The notes under the pieces are model-generated. The model was not told where the DNA came from and made no database searches. It saw only the letters and a list, made by a program, of their open reading frames with translations. Below, piece by piece: positions 27,902 to 37,082 of a stretch of 64,000 bases of DNA. The first letter of the stretch is position 1. Each line of letters begins with the position of its first letter. Both the position numbers and the translations under genes were made by a program. The stretch spans positions 3,534,001 to 3,598,000 of the forward strand of contig NZ_CP097349.1 in assembly GCF_023516215.1 (NCBI RefSeq), given 5' to 3'. The stretch is from Cytobacillus pseudoceanisediminis (GTDB lineage: Bacteria > Bacillota > Bacilli > Bacillales > Cytobacillaceae).

Positions 27902-28759
27902 CTAATTATTCAAATCAAAAAGACCCGGGGCATGCTCATTTGGCATATCAGGCATTTCAGGAACAGGATAGCCTTTTGGCGGTTCTACCACGGCAAGGTC
28001 TCCGCCATTTCTGCTTGGAGTGGTCCCCTGGAAAACCTCACCGATCCGGGTATCATCAAGCCTGAAATTAAACTGGGCATTGTGGAAGCCCATTTCCACA
28101 TATTTTCGGCATTCAGGGTATTTATTTAAATCGTAATTAGGAATCGGGAATATTTTGCCCCAATCCACTCCTAACGTTTCCAGTGCTTTTGCGAATGCAT
28201 TTTGATGGGCATTATCCCGGACAATCAGGAAGGCAATCGTCTCTCTTAGCGTCTTATTGCTGCTCATCTCGTAAATCCTTGATTTCTGGAGAACACCTGT
28301 CGATTCAAGAACGACATTATTCAGGAGGTTGGCCACCAGGTTGCCGTGGTCATATACCCAGGATCCGTTCCACGGGTTACCGCCAGCATCGACAGGAAGA
28401 GATGCCTTTGCCCCCATAATAAAATGATGAGGGTTAGCTCCTCCTTGAATCACATCGTCCAATGGAGCCCCATCTTCAGCCTGATTGCCTGGCATACTTC
28501 CGCCAGCATCATTTAGAAGCTGATTAATCGTAGTTTGAACGAGTTCAACATGACTTAGCTCTTCCAAAAACACACCTCTGATCAGATCACGATATTGCTT
28601 CGCTTTTCCTCTGAAATTTGCACTCTGGAATGAAAACTGCATCAGCGTCCTCATTTCGCCAAACTGCCCGCCCAACGCCTCCTGCAGCACTTTCGCCGCA
28701 TGCGGATCCGGCTTATCCGGCACAATCATATTAATTAAATCTTCTTTATAAAAGTACAT
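27902..28759 (-). CDS. Manganese catalase (CotJC-like)
   Basis: 285-aa di-manganese catalase that removes hydrogen peroxide; relatives occur in the cytoplasm and in the spore coat (CotJC). Metal-ligand region: LQEALGGQFGEMRTLMQFSF, FLEELSHVELVQTTINQLL and VRDNAHQNAFAKALETLG. The ATG at 28759 (MYFYKEDLINMIVPDKPD, the usual N-terminus) has AAGGAG at about 10 nt; two in-frame ATGs just upstream are too close. It is intact, unlike the paralogue at 3520-4373. Confidence 0.9.
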   Translation of the reverse strand: MYFYKEDLINMIVPDKPDPHAAKVLQEALGGQFGEMRTLMQFSFQSANFRGKAKQYRDLIRGVFLEELSHVELVQTTINQLLNDAGGSMPGNQAEDGAPLDDVIQGGANPHHFIMGAKASLPVDAGGNPWNGSWVYDHGNLVANLLNNVVLESTGVLQKSRIYEMSSNKTLRETIAFLIVRDNAHQNAFAKALETLGVDWGKIFPIPNYDLNKYPECRKYVEMGFHNAQFNFRLDDTRIGEVFQGTTPSRNGGDLAVVEPPKGYPVPEMPDMPNEHAPGLFDLNN

Positions 28760-28805
28760 GTTCATCATTCTCCTTTTTCCAGCATTCTTAATTAGAATGC
28801 CTTGC

Positions 28806-30014
28806 CTAAAGGAGCCTATTCATAAAATAAGCAGGAGGCTTAACCTTTCTGCAAAACATGATGCCGTCATAGTGCTTTTGCGGATATATGGCAATAGGCA
28901 ACAGCCCTATCATGCCAGCTTCGAGGAGCCGCCACCTCCGATTCAGCCAGTTCCGCTTTGGAAGCCCCTTTTCACATAAAGGCACAAAACTGTCATGCCT
29001 ACAGGCTTCCAGAAGTAAACTTTCTAACTGTTTTTTAGACAAATTAATGGGAAAGTTCACTCTAAGCAGGGAGGCAAGCTCACCTTCTCCGGCATAATAA
29101 CCTATGGAGTAAACTTGATCGCCATAGCATTTTGATAGCTGCTGTCCGACATTCGTGATACCAAACAGCTTAGAAGTGACTGTTTTGCTTTTTCTAATAT
29201 GAAAATTATGAGCCCACACAATGACCTTTTCACCCTTGTAATACTCTTCCAATAACCACTGCAGATTTCTGAACATATACGTTCCCCGCATGACTCCTGA
29301 AGCAATCCAGCTTTTTGTATTGATTTCCAGCCACTTCAAACGGTTCTTGAGTCCCCGCCCTATAACCTTAAGGTTCCTTTCTTTTTCTATATCATCTTCC
29401 TTCAATCTGCTCTCAAAAAGCTCCAGACTGGACTGATATAGATCCATACACATTTGAATCTTTTCTTTAGCCTTCTTAGCTATTTTCGTTTGTCCCCTTA
29501 TCTCCTCATCAATATTGAAAAATACTGTTTCTGCCTGATGAATGGAAGCATATACTTCTTCATCTGTATTAAACTTGAGCCATTCCAGCATATTTTGCGA
29601 TATCAGCGGGTATGCGGGCTGTATATCCATACCGGCGATATGCAGGCGGTTCGCCCAGGATTCCTGAAATAAAGGGAGCATTTCTTCATTATGAAAAATA
29701 TCCAGAAGGCCATGCTGAATTTTCTCCTCAGCAGGGAGGTCTTTCAAAAGCTTTCTGCAAAATACCGCTTCAAGCAGACCGCTCTCCATGACAACCACAT
29801 TAAATCCATGGACACTATGCAAATACTTAATCATATTTATTTTGCCTGTGTAAAAATCCCCGACTCCATGGCTGCTCTCTCCCAGCATCACAACCCTTTT
29901 CCCCTCAACATATGGATCCATACAGGTAAAATCAGATGGAACCGTTATTTCACAGCTCTTGCTGGCTATTTGATCTATCCAAAGTGATCTTGTTTTTCTT
30001 GTTATGAAATTCAT
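28806..30014 (-). CDS. Erythromycin esterase family protein
   Basis: 402-aa cytoplasmic member of the EreA/B hydrolase family, which opens macrolide lactones in the few characterised cases; chromosomal Bacillus members are mostly uncharacterised. Catalytic-site motifs are present: MLGESSHGVGDFYTGKI (Glu/His), VVMESGLLEAV and VIVWAHNFHIRKS with the second active-site His. The start at 30014 has GGAGG at 7-nt spacing. It is transcribed ahead of the catalase with a 46-nt gap, so they may be co-transcribed. Activity on macrolides is not implied by family alone. Confidence 0.85.
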   Translation of the reverse strand: MNFITRKTRSLWIDQIASKSCEITVPSDFTCMDPYVEGKRVVMLGESSHGVGDFYTGKINMIKYLHSVHGFNVVVMESGLLEAVFCRKLLKDLPAEEKIQHGLLDIFHNEEMLPLFQESWANRLHIAGMDIQPAYPLISQNMLEWLKFNTDEEVYASIHQAETVFFNIDEEIRGQTKIAKKAKEKIQMCMDLYQSSLELFESRLKEDDIEKERNLKVIGRGLKNRLKWLEINTKSWIASGVMRGTYMFRNLQWLLEEYYKGEKVIVWAHNFHIRKSKTVTSKLFGITNVGQQLSKCYGDQVYSIGYYAGEGELASLLRVNFPINLSKKQLESLLLEACRHDSFVPLCEKGLPKRNWLNRRWRLLEAGMIGLLPIAIYPQKHYDGIMFCRKVKPPAYFMNRLL

Positions 30015-30182
30015 GAACAAACCTCCATCACAAAACCGGGGAGATCTCCCTATAAGATAACTATGATTACGAATTGGAAATTAATTGGTTTCACTTTTTC
30101 TTTCATTCATATACTTGGCAAAGAGAACCTTCGAAAAGGTAAAATAAATTGAATCCATTCGGAGAAGAATTGGGGAGATATT

Positions 30183-30506
30183 ATGAATGCCTATTTACTT
30201 TTAGCATTAGCCATTGTAAGTGAAGTGTTTGGCAGTTCCATGCTTAAAGCAACAAACGGATTCAAAAAACTACTGCCATCCCTTGGTGTAATCATTGGAT
30301 ACGGTGTAGCTTTTTATTCGTTATCATTATCGTTAAAAACACTGCCGCTTGGTGTGGCTTATGCGATTTGGGCTGGCCTCGGGACCGTGCTGACAGCCTT
30401 GGTCGGAATCACCATCTATAAAGAGAATGTAAATGACAAAAAGATTCTGGGACTGGCTTTAATAGTTGGAGGAGTTATTTTATTAAATAGCGGTGGAGGC
30501 CATTAA
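30183..30506 (+). CDS. SMR efflux pump subunit (EbrA/EbrB type), first of pair
   Basis: 107-aa four-helix small multidrug resistance protein. It has the conserved membrane Glu in TM1 (LALAIVSEVFGSSMLKATNG) and the GVAYAIWAGLGTVLTALVG signature. Paired SMR genes form heterodimers that export cationic drugs or metabolic by-products such as guanidinium. GGGGAGATATT precedes the ATG. No guanidine riboswitch is recognisable upstream. The next gene starts one base after its stop codon. Confidence 0.9.
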   Translation: MNAYLLLALAIVSEVFGSSMLKATNGFKKLLPSLGVIIGYGVAFYSLSLSLKTLPLGVAYAIWAGLGTVLTALVGITIYKENVNDKKILGLALIVGGVILLNSGGGH

Positions 30507-30507
30507 T

Positions 30508-30855
30508 ATGAGAGGATACTTTTATTTAACAGTCTCAATCGCAGGAGAGATTTTTGCCACCACCATGCTTAAGCTGTCGGATGGCTTTACGGTGCCGCTG
30601 CCATCTGCAGGAGTCTTGTTTGGCTATGCACTTTCATTTTATTGCCTATCATTATGTCTTAAAACCATTCCATTAAGTCTGGCTTATGCCATTTGGTCAG
30701 GAGCAGGAACAGCGTTAACTGCGTTAATCGGTGCCGTACTATGGGGAGAAGCATTCAGCAGCCTCAAGATACTGGGAATCATACTGATTATCGGCGGAAT
30801 AATCGCATTGAATTCTTCCAGTAATGAAGAGACTGCAAAAGAGCCTTCACGTTAG
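30508..30855 (+). CDS. SMR efflux pump subunit (EbrA/EbrB type), second of pair
   Basis: 115-aa four-helix SMR protein with TM1 Glu in LTVSIAGEIFATTMLKLSDG and the LAYAIWSGAGTALTALIG signature. The start at 30508 has GGTGGAGG (inside the previous gene's end) at 8-nt spacing; a terminator overlaps the 3' end. The tandem arrangement indicates an obligate two-component SMR pump like EbrAB or YkkCD; substrate unknown. Confidence 0.9.
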   Translation: MRGYFYLTVSIAGEIFATTMLKLSDGFTVPLPSAGVLFGYALSFYCLSLCLKTIPLSLAYAIWSGAGTALTALIGAVLWGEAFSSLKILGIILIIGGIIALNSSSNEETAKEPSR

Positions 30856-30864
30856 GGCTCTTTT
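30837..30864 (+). terminator. Terminator of the SMR pair
   Basis: AAAAGAGCC / GGCTCTTTT with a 10-nt loop, spanning the last codons of the second gene. Confidence 0.75.
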
Positions 30865-30904
30865 ATGTTTCCATGACTTATCTTCATTTATGCCTTTTCC
30901 CTTA

Positions 30905-31744
30905 TTAGATATCCTTCAAGGCCCTTAATGTCTTATCCCGAATCTGAACACGATTGATATAGTCCTTCGCCACAAGTTCTGTGTAAAGCAAGTCAAAGAG
31001 CAGGAAGAGCGGCAGTGTTGGAGAGATGTTCTGGCCCATATGCATACTGTTTTTACTAGTAACCAGAAGGGATAGATCTGCCAGCCGGGAGAGTTCGGAT
31101 GTTTTATCACTTGAGATAGCAAGGACTGACGCACCTTGTCTCTTGGAAATTTTGACAGCATCGATTATTTCTTTTGTTTTCCCTGAAACAGAAATGCCAA
31201 TGACAAGGCTTCTGTCTGAGCTTAATGCTGCATCCATCACAGCTTGATGAGGGTCTGTAATCGACTCAACCTGGATTCCGATCCGAAAAAACTTCCATTT
31301 AAACTCCTGTGCTGCAATCCCTGAGTTGCCGATGCCGTATACATGCACTCTCTCCGCTTTCGTTAACAGGGTAATAGCTTGCTGAATATCAAAATAAGTC
31401 ATGTTCCGGAAAGTCGTTTCGATGATCTCTAAATGGTTTTGATAGAGATTGGAAAAATAATCAATCTCTTTGATGTCACTGGACGCTGCCGGCTTATTTC
31501 TTAAGTCGATATATCTCTTTAATTCGTGCTTGAATTCATTAAACCCTGAAAAAGAGATTTTCTGACAGAATCGGGTAATCGTAGCAGGAGAAATATGAAT
31601 TTTTTTCGCGATTTGATTGATTGACAATTGGCTGATTTCATCAGGATTTCCGATTATATATTTTGCTAATTCCGACTCCGAGCTTGTGAACTTTTCCATC
31701 GAGCAGGCTATGCCATGAAGAAGGTTCTCACCGAGATATTCCAT
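30905..31744 (-). CDS. RpiR-family transcriptional regulator
   Basis: 279-aa regulator: N-terminal helix-turn-helix (SQLSINQIAKKIHISPATITRFCQKISFSGFNEFK) and a C-terminal SIS sugar-phosphate domain (VHVYGIGNSGIAAQEFKWKF, VIGISVSGKTKEIIDAVKISKRQG). RpiR regulators beside nanE/PTS genes usually sense an amino-sugar phosphate. The ATG at 31744 with AAAGGAGATGG upstream is chosen over a longer frame that lacks a site. It lies downstream of nanE with its own promoter space and a terminator between. Confidence 0.9.
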   Translation of the reverse strand: MEYLGENLLHGIACSMEKFTSSESELAKYIIGNPDEISQLSINQIAKKIHISPATITRFCQKISFSGFNEFKHELKRYIDLRNKPAASSDIKEIDYFSNLYQNHLEIIETTFRNMTYFDIQQAITLLTKAERVHVYGIGNSGIAAQEFKWKFFRIGIQVESITDPHQAVMDAALSSDRSLVIGISVSGKTKEIIDAVKISKRQGASVLAISSDKTSELSRLADLSLLVTSKNSMHMGQNISPTLPLFLLFDLLYTELVAKDYINRVQIRDKTLRALKDI

Positions 31745-31855
31745 ATTCCATCTCCTTTTTATATCCTTAGGTTCATTATACAAGATGATAACCATATTTT
31801 TGTTCAAAGGGCAGAAAACTATGAAATATCTATAACTAGCCTCACTAAAGCAAAA

Positions 31856-31895
31856 AGCTGAAAACAACAGTCAGAAGACTGAGTTGTTTTCAGCT
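31856..31895 (-). terminator. Terminator between nanE and the RpiR gene
   Basis: AGCTGAAAACAAC / GTTGTTTTCAGCT with an inner CAGTC/GACTG pairing, then CTTTTTGC on the reverse strand, 6 nt past nanE. Confidence 0.85.
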
Positions 31896-31900
31896 GATCC

Positions 31901-32593
31901 TTATTTTTTAATAGCCTCTACAAATCTTTTCGTGATGATCTGCGGTCTTGTTATTGCACCGCCTACCACAACCGAGTGAACATGAAAGTCCAGTACTGAA
32001 CGGGCAATCTCCGGAGTGGAGACATTTCCTTCAGCTATAACCTTTGCATGCTTCACTTCTTTGACGATTTGTTTGATCACGGAGTAGTCATGATCATCGA
32101 TTTTCAATCCTTTTGTCTCTTCTGTATATCCGTATAATGTTGGTGCGACAATATCAAATCCAAGCTCATCGGCCAAAATGGCTTCTTCTACTGAAGAGAC
32201 ATCGCCCATCAGCAGTATATGAGGATACTTTGATCTTACCTCCTGATAAAACGATTCCAGATCGTTTCCATCCGGCCGGATCCGGGTCGTTGCATCTGTT
32301 GCAATGATTTCGGCACCCGTCTCAGCTAAGGCATCGATCTCTTTCATCGTTGGTGTAATAAAGACAGGATGGTCCTTGTATACTTGTTTGATGATGCCAA
32401 TCACAGGAAGATCAACTTGTTCTTTTATTTCCTTAATATCAGGGACAGAGTTGGCACGAATGCCAACAGCCCCTCCCTCCTTTGCAGCCAATGCCATACG
32501 TCCCATAATGAACGAGCTGTGAAGCGGTTCTCCTTCTAAAGCCTGGCAGGAAACAATTAGCCCATTTTTGATTTGTTCCAGCACTTGATGCAT
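31901..32593 (-). CDS. nanE: N-acetylmannosamine-6-phosphate 2-epimerase
   Basis: 230-aa TIM-barrel epimerase converting ManNAc-6-phosphate to GlcNAc-6-phosphate. Diagnostic blocks: GLIVSCQALEGEPLHSS, VGIRANSVPDIKEIK, PVIGIIKQVY, IIATDATTRIRPDG and VIAEGNVSTPEIARSVLD. It follows the PTS gene by 24 nt, which suggests that the sugar imported and phosphorylated by the PTS is ManNAc or a relative. No sialate lyase or ManNAc kinase lies nearby, consistent with PTS phosphorylation replacing the kinase. Confidence 0.93.
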   Translation of the reverse strand: MHQVLEQIKNGLIVSCQALEGEPLHSSFIMGRMALAAKEGGAVGIRANSVPDIKEIKEQVDLPVIGIIKQVYKDHPVFITPTMKEIDALAETGAEIIATDATTRIRPDGNDLESFYQEVRSKYPHILLMGDVSSVEEAILADELGFDIVAPTLYGYTEETKGLKIDDHDYSVIKQIVKEVKHAKVIAEGNVSTPEIARSVLDFHVHSVVVGGAITRPQIITKRFVEAIKK

Positions 32594-32617
32594 TTAAAAA
32601 CACGTCCTTATTATTTA

Positions 32618-34149
32618 TTACTGACCCAGATACTCTTCTATCTCGTTTTTAACAATGGTGACTTGAGGTCCATAAATAATTTGAACTCCCGTTCCCTTTT
32701 TCACAATCCCTTTTGATCCGGTCTGTTTAATGATTTCATCTTTTACCATGGATTCATCCTTTACGGTTACCCGCAGACGAGTCGCACAGCAATCAACAAT
32801 ATCAATATTATTTGTTCCGCCTAATCCTTCTACAATCGTTTTAGCACGATCTGTAGCTGCAACTTGCTCCGCAGCCTGTTCTTCATCTTCACGTCCCAGA
32901 ACTTTGAAATTCTTTTTCTGATTAAGAATTTAAATGTAAAGTAGTATAGGAAGAACCATGGAATACCTACCATCAATACATATGGCCAGTTTGTTTTATC
33001 TGTCCCTTGAAGAATTCCAAATAAAATAAAATCAATAAATCCGCCTGAGAAGGTTTGGCCGACAGTAATATTGAAAATGTCCGCCATCATAAAAGCAAAA
33101 CCATCGAAAATGGCATGTACTAAATAAAGAAGAGGTGCCACGAACAAGAAACTAAATTCAAGCGGCTCTGTGATGCCTGTCAAAAATGAGGTTAATGCTG
33201 CGGATAACAAAATTCCAGCAACCACTTTTCTGTTTTTCTTTTTAGAGCAATGATAAATGGCCAATGCTGCACCCGGCAACCCAAACATCATCGTAATAAA
33301 ACGGCCTGACATAAATCGTGATACCCCTTCGTAATATTGTTCAGTCGAAGGATCACCCAGCTGGGCAAAAAAGATATTTTGTGTACCGCTGATTAGCTTC
33401 CCGCCAATCTCCAGTGTTCCTCCAAGAGCCGTTTGCCAGAATGGAAGATAAAAAATATGGTGCAGACCAAGCGGTCCAAGCATACGTAAAATAAATCCGT
33501 AGAATAGAGTTCCGATTTCCCCGGTGCCAGTAACAACTGATCCAAGCCCATTGATTACTGCCTGGAAATATGGCCAGATCACAAATAGAATGGCTCCAAC
33601 AAAAATCGAAGCAAATGAAACGACAATAGGAATAAAGCGGGATCCTCCAAAGAATCCTAACACTTGAGGCAGCTGAATTTTATTGTATTTATTATGCAGG
33701 GCAGCTGCCGCTATCCCGACGATAATCCCCCCAAAAACACCGGTTTCCAAAGTTTGAATCCCGACAGCCATCCCTTGGCCGGCTCCTGCCAGGTTATCCT
33801 TCGCCAGATCTCCGGTTAAAGAAAGCAGCGCACTAATGGTGCTGTTCATAACAAAATAACCAATCATGGCTGCTAAACCAGCCGTTGCTTTATCTGAACG
33901 GGCTAAACCGATCGCTACCCCTACCGCAAATATGATCGGCAAGTTGGCAAATACAATCGATCCAGCAGCACTCATGATCGTAAAAATGGCCTGAAGCCAG
34001 GTGATATCTAAAAATGGATAAGCTGAAACCGTATTCGGATTAGACAGCGCTCCGCCAATCCCTAATAACAAACCCGCTGCCGGCAAAACCGCAATAGGCA
34101 GCATGAACGATTTACCAAATTGCTGAGCTTTTTCAAAAGCTTTTTTCAT
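32618..34149 (-). pseudogene. PTS EIICB transporter, amino-sugar type, frameshifted
   Basis: 510-aa glucose-superfamily EIIC-EIIB permease that imports and phosphorylates a hexose or amino sugar. The EIIC domain starts MKKAFEKAQQFGKSFMLPIA (ATG 34149, AAAGGGG upstream) and contains GITEPLEFSFLFVAP. The linker frame breaks at five T (32913-32917). One more base reads KKNFKVLGREDEEQAAEQ into an intact EIIB with the phospho-cysteine motif DCCATRLRVTVKD, ending at 32618. Context with nanE suggests ManNAc; GlcNAc or MurNAc are alternatives. No EIIA is encoded here. A cre site lies upstream. Confidence 0.87.
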
Positions 34150-34237
34150 TGAATAAACCCCTTTATCTTGCTGAGTAACCTGATGCTTTAACCTTCTATC
34201 CGTATCATATATTCCCAGCTGCAGCAGTTCAATGGGA

Positions 34238-34253
34238 TTGAAATCGTTTTCAA
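34238..34253. promoter_or_regulatory. cre site (CcpA) upstream of the PTS gene
   Basis: TTGAAATCGTTTTCAA matches WTGNNANCGNWNNCAW fully and is nearly palindromic. It lies about 90-105 nt upstream of the PTS start. Confidence 0.65.
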
Positions 34254-34542
34254 TCCTTTTCATCATTCTGCCGGCAACGCTGAAAATACGTTCAGTTGCT
34301 AAGGTGCCTAAAAAACATAAAGCGACATTTGTATGCCGTTAAAAGGAAAAATAGTTAAAAATAAACTTACTTGATTAATATATTTACGTTAAATCTTCAT
34401 TTACAATACTGGACCAGCCAGAAAATATCTGGCTGGTCTTTTGAAATTGGAATATCGCTAACAGAACCTTCCTTATTAAGGATAGAGTGACATTTAGCCA
34501 TTAACCTGCAAAAGGAGATGTCAAATAAACAGCTAGGCAAGA
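34254..34542. other. Intergenic region upstream of the PTS operon
   Basis: Contains the strong hairpin GACCAGCCAGA / TCTGGCTGGTC (34412-34438). Its T-run lies on the plus strand (GGTCTTTTG), although both neighbouring genes are on the minus strand. Its role is unclear. No gene seen. Confidence 0.45.
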
Positions 34543-35085
34543 TTATTTAATAGAATTAACCTTGATTCGCCAAATCATATGATGAGACCCTTCTCCCCAA
34601 TAATCCTTTAATAAATAATCCGGTTCTCCAAACTTCCTTCTCCAGATCTTTTGTGAATGTTTATATCCTGAATCTAAACAGAATTCTTCTACTCCTTTAT
34701 TCCTTAAGGTCAAATACATAGCTGCTAATAATTGATTGCCTATGCCCTTTTTCTGATAATCAGGATGTACAAAGACTGTACCCACTTCATAAAAGCCATT
34801 AAGTGCCTGATCCGAACCTCTAATTATCAGCTCATTGGCTGCTCCGTATTCTATTGAACCAACGATTTTATCGCCAAGTAGAGCGATTAGAAAATACCGT
34901 TCTTTACCGCCGCTTTTCATATCCATATTCAAATAGTTTTTCTTGGCTATAATTTCTTCTTCCATGTCTTCCAGCAAATCACCAATGCCTTCTTTAAGAA
35001 ACGTATCGGTTATAACCATTCGAAAGAAATGGTTTAGATCTTTTGCATCCTCAGCAGCTGGCCTTCTTATCATGACATTATTCAC
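34543..35085 (-). CDS. GNAT family N-acetyltransferase
   Basis: 180-aa acetyltransferase with the acetyl-CoA loop HPDYQKKGIGNQLLAAMYL and a C-terminal region YKHSQKIWRRKFGEPDYLL. A GTG at 35085 with AGGGG at 10-nt spacing is favoured; ATG 35073 is an alternative. Substrate unknown; it stands alone on its strand upstream of the PTS operon. Confidence 0.8.
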   Translation of the reverse strand: MNNVMIRRPAAEDAKDLNHFFRMVITDTFLKEGIGDLLEDMEEEIIAKKNYLNMDMKSGGKERYFLIALLGDKIVGSIEYGAANELIIRGSDQALNGFYEVGTVFVHPDYQKKGIGNQLLAAMYLTLRNKGVEEFCLDSGYKHSQKIWRRKFGEPDYLLKDYWGEGSHHMIWRIKVNSIK

Positions 35086-35237
35086 TATTAATCTGCCCCT
35101 TTTATAGTTACTCCTTTGGATACTTCCTTCCATTTTGTTTCTCTCATTCTACTATACCCAGGAAAAGACTTAGTAAAAAAATGTATCCTTAAGGTTTCCT
35201 GCTTATTCATCGATCAGGCCGCAGTCAGCCATTAAAA

Positions 35238-35266
35238 AAGTGCGTTAATCGAGGATTAACGCACTT
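35238..35266 (-). terminator. Terminator of the VanZ-RR-HK operon
   Basis: Perfect 13-bp stem AAGTGCGTTAATC / GATTAACGCACTT around GAG, 4 nt past the kinase stop; the reverse strand continues into a T-run. Confidence 0.85.
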
Positions 35267-35270
35267 CTGC

Positions 35271-36374
35271 TCACTTACTTCGATATTTCTTGAATAACTT
35301 AATAGTAAAAGCCGTTTTCCCTGGTGCACTCTCCACATCTATGTACCCGCTATGAAGATCGACGATGCTTTTGGAAATCGCCAGTCCCAAACCCGAACCA
35401 CCTGTATACTGGGATCGTGACTTCTCAACGCGGTAGAAGCGATCAAAGATATGTGGAAGATCAATGCGAGGTATGGCCTGGCCATAGTTAGCAATTTCGA
35501 TCTCAATCATGTCTTTTCTATCATGTAGCGCAGCATCCAGATACCTGCCATCACTTCCATAGCGGATTGCATTTTGTATAAGATTTTCGAATACACGGGC
35601 CAGCTTTACACCATCCCCCTCTACAACAGGATCATCAACAGATGAAAATAATCGGAACTCCATTCCTGCTGCTTCCAATTGCACCTTTGTCTGTACGGCT
35701 ATCTGATTAAGCATTTCCTCGATATTAATAGCTTCCTTATGCAGCTTGATCTGCTGGTTCTGCATATAAGTGTATTCAAAGATATCATTAATTAACGCAT
35801 ATAAGCTTGATGTCTTTGCATGAATGATTTGAACATAGTGGCGAAGCTCGACCTCATTACTGTACCGGTCATTATTAATAAGATCCAGGTATCCTATAAT
35901 GGACGTAAGCGGAGACCTTAAGTCGTGCGCTACACTCGTTACAAGCTCATTTTTCAGCTGCTCTGTCCTTTTGACTTCCTTAATTGCCTCCTCCGATTTT
36001 TCAATTATCTTTTGTATGCCATCTGCGAGTGCCTGAAATTCCGGCTGCACGTAAAAACCTTCTGAAGCATTCTCCTGCCTTACCCATCGCTGAACATCCT
36101 CTGTCACTTTAATAAGATTAAGTGCAAGATATCGTTTCCGCTCAAACTGATAAAATATCAGCAAAAATAACCCGGTGGCCAAAAGATAGAAAACAAGGAA
36201 GAAGAATTCACGAAAATAGGATAGGATGAAAAACAGGCTCTCAAAAAATCTGGAATTGTCCTCTAAAAACCATACTGCCGGCAGGAGAACAGCTCCCATA
36301 ACCACCGCCAGGAAAAGTGACAGCAGGATATACATCATGACTTTCCACTTAGGCAGATATCGGAGCAGATTCAT
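35271..36374 (-). CDS. Sensor histidine kinase, VanS/OmpR-partner type
   Basis: 367-aa kinase with two membrane helices (residues 11-36 and 51-72), almost no extracellular domain between them, a HAMP-like linker, a HisKA domain with SVAHDLRSPLTSIIGYLDL, and an HATPase domain (FENLIQNAIRYG, FDRFYRVEKSRS, GGSGLGLAISKSIV). ATG 36374 starts 5 nt after the response-regulator stop with no clear ribosome site, implying coupled translation. With such a short external loop it likely senses a membrane signal. It forms an operon with the regulator and the VanZ gene. Confidence 0.9.
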   Translation of the reverse strand: MNLLRYLPKWKVMMYILLSLFLAVVMGAVLLPAVWFLEDNSRFFESLFFILSYFREFFFLVFYLLATGLFLLIFYQFERKRYLALNLIKVTEDVQRWVRQENASEGFYVQPEFQALADGIQKIIEKSEEAIKEVKRTEQLKNELVTSVAHDLRSPLTSIIGYLDLINNDRYSNEVELRHYVQIIHAKTSSLYALINDIFEYTYMQNQQIKLHKEAINIEEMLNQIAVQTKVQLEAAGMEFRLFSSVDDPVVEGDGVKLARVFENLIQNAIRYGSDGRYLDAALHDRKDMIEIEIANYGQAIPRIDLPHIFDRFYRVEKSRSQYTGGSGLGLAISKSIVDLHSGYIDVESAPGKTAFTIKLFKKYRSK

Positions 36375-36378
36375 AATA

Positions 36379-37062
36379 TTATTTTTCAATTTTATACCCC
36401 ACTCCCCAGACGGTCTGAATGACCGATTCACCTGGCAGCGCCGCTTCCAGCTTTTCGCGAATATTGCTGATATGAACCATGACAGTCTTGTTTGACCCTT
36501 CACCAGGTTCATTCCAGACCTTTTCAAAAATCTCCTCCGATGCATACACACGGCCGCGATTCTTAGCCAGCAAATATAAAATCTCAAATTCCCGTGCTGT
36601 TAGCTTTATTTCGCTTCCCTCAGCGGTAACGCCATGGCTCCGCTTATCGATGGCGACAGATCCGATATATAATACATCATCAGCTTTTCCAGTTGTTTTA
36701 TAATTTGCCCTGCGGAGCAATGCCTTTACTCTCGCAGCCAGCTCCAGGGGATTAAACGGCTTAATCATATAGTCATCGGCACCAGTCATTAAACCCATGA
36801 TTTTGTCCATATCCTCTGCCTTGGCACTGACCATCAGGATCGGCACCTGATTGTTTTTTCTGACATATTTGCAAAACTCAAGTCCATCCATCTTCGGCAT
36901 CATGATATCTAAAACAATCAGGTCAGGAGGATCCTGCTCCAGTTTCTTAAGTGCTTCCATTCCATCCCCGGCTTTATCAATGATATAGCCATCATTCTTC
37001 AGATATACTTCTATCAAATCAGCAATTTGCCGATCATCATCAACGATCAGGATTCTTGTCAT
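36379..37062 (-). CDS. OmpR-family response regulator (VanR-like)
   Basis: 227-aa regulator: receiver domain with MTRILIVDDDRQIADLIEVY, phospho-Asp in LIVLDIMMPKMDG and Lys in YMIKPFNPLEL; then a winged helix (IKLTAREFEILYLLAKNRGRV, GSNKTVMVHISNIREKLE, VWGVGYKIE). The gene is 20 nt after the VanZ gene and 4 nt before the kinase, so the three form one operon. The target is unknown; regulation of its own operon is likely. Confidence 0.92.
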   Translation of the reverse strand: MTRILIVDDDRQIADLIEVYLKNDGYIIDKAGDGMEALKKLEQDPPDLIVLDIMMPKMDGLEFCKYVRKNNQVPILMVSAKAEDMDKIMGLMTGADDYMIKPFNPLELAARVKALLRRANYKTTGKADDVLYIGSVAIDKRSHGVTAEGSEIKLTAREFEILYLLAKNRGRVYASEEIFEKVWNEPGEGSNKTVMVHISNIREKLEAALPGESVIQTVWGVGYKIEK

Positions 37063-37082
37063 TGCCTGTCTCCTCCCATCAG

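Noticed and set aside
30030..30182. Guanidine (ykkC) riboswitch upstream of the SMR pair
   Set aside because: No conserved ACGR-type loops or terminator in the leader.
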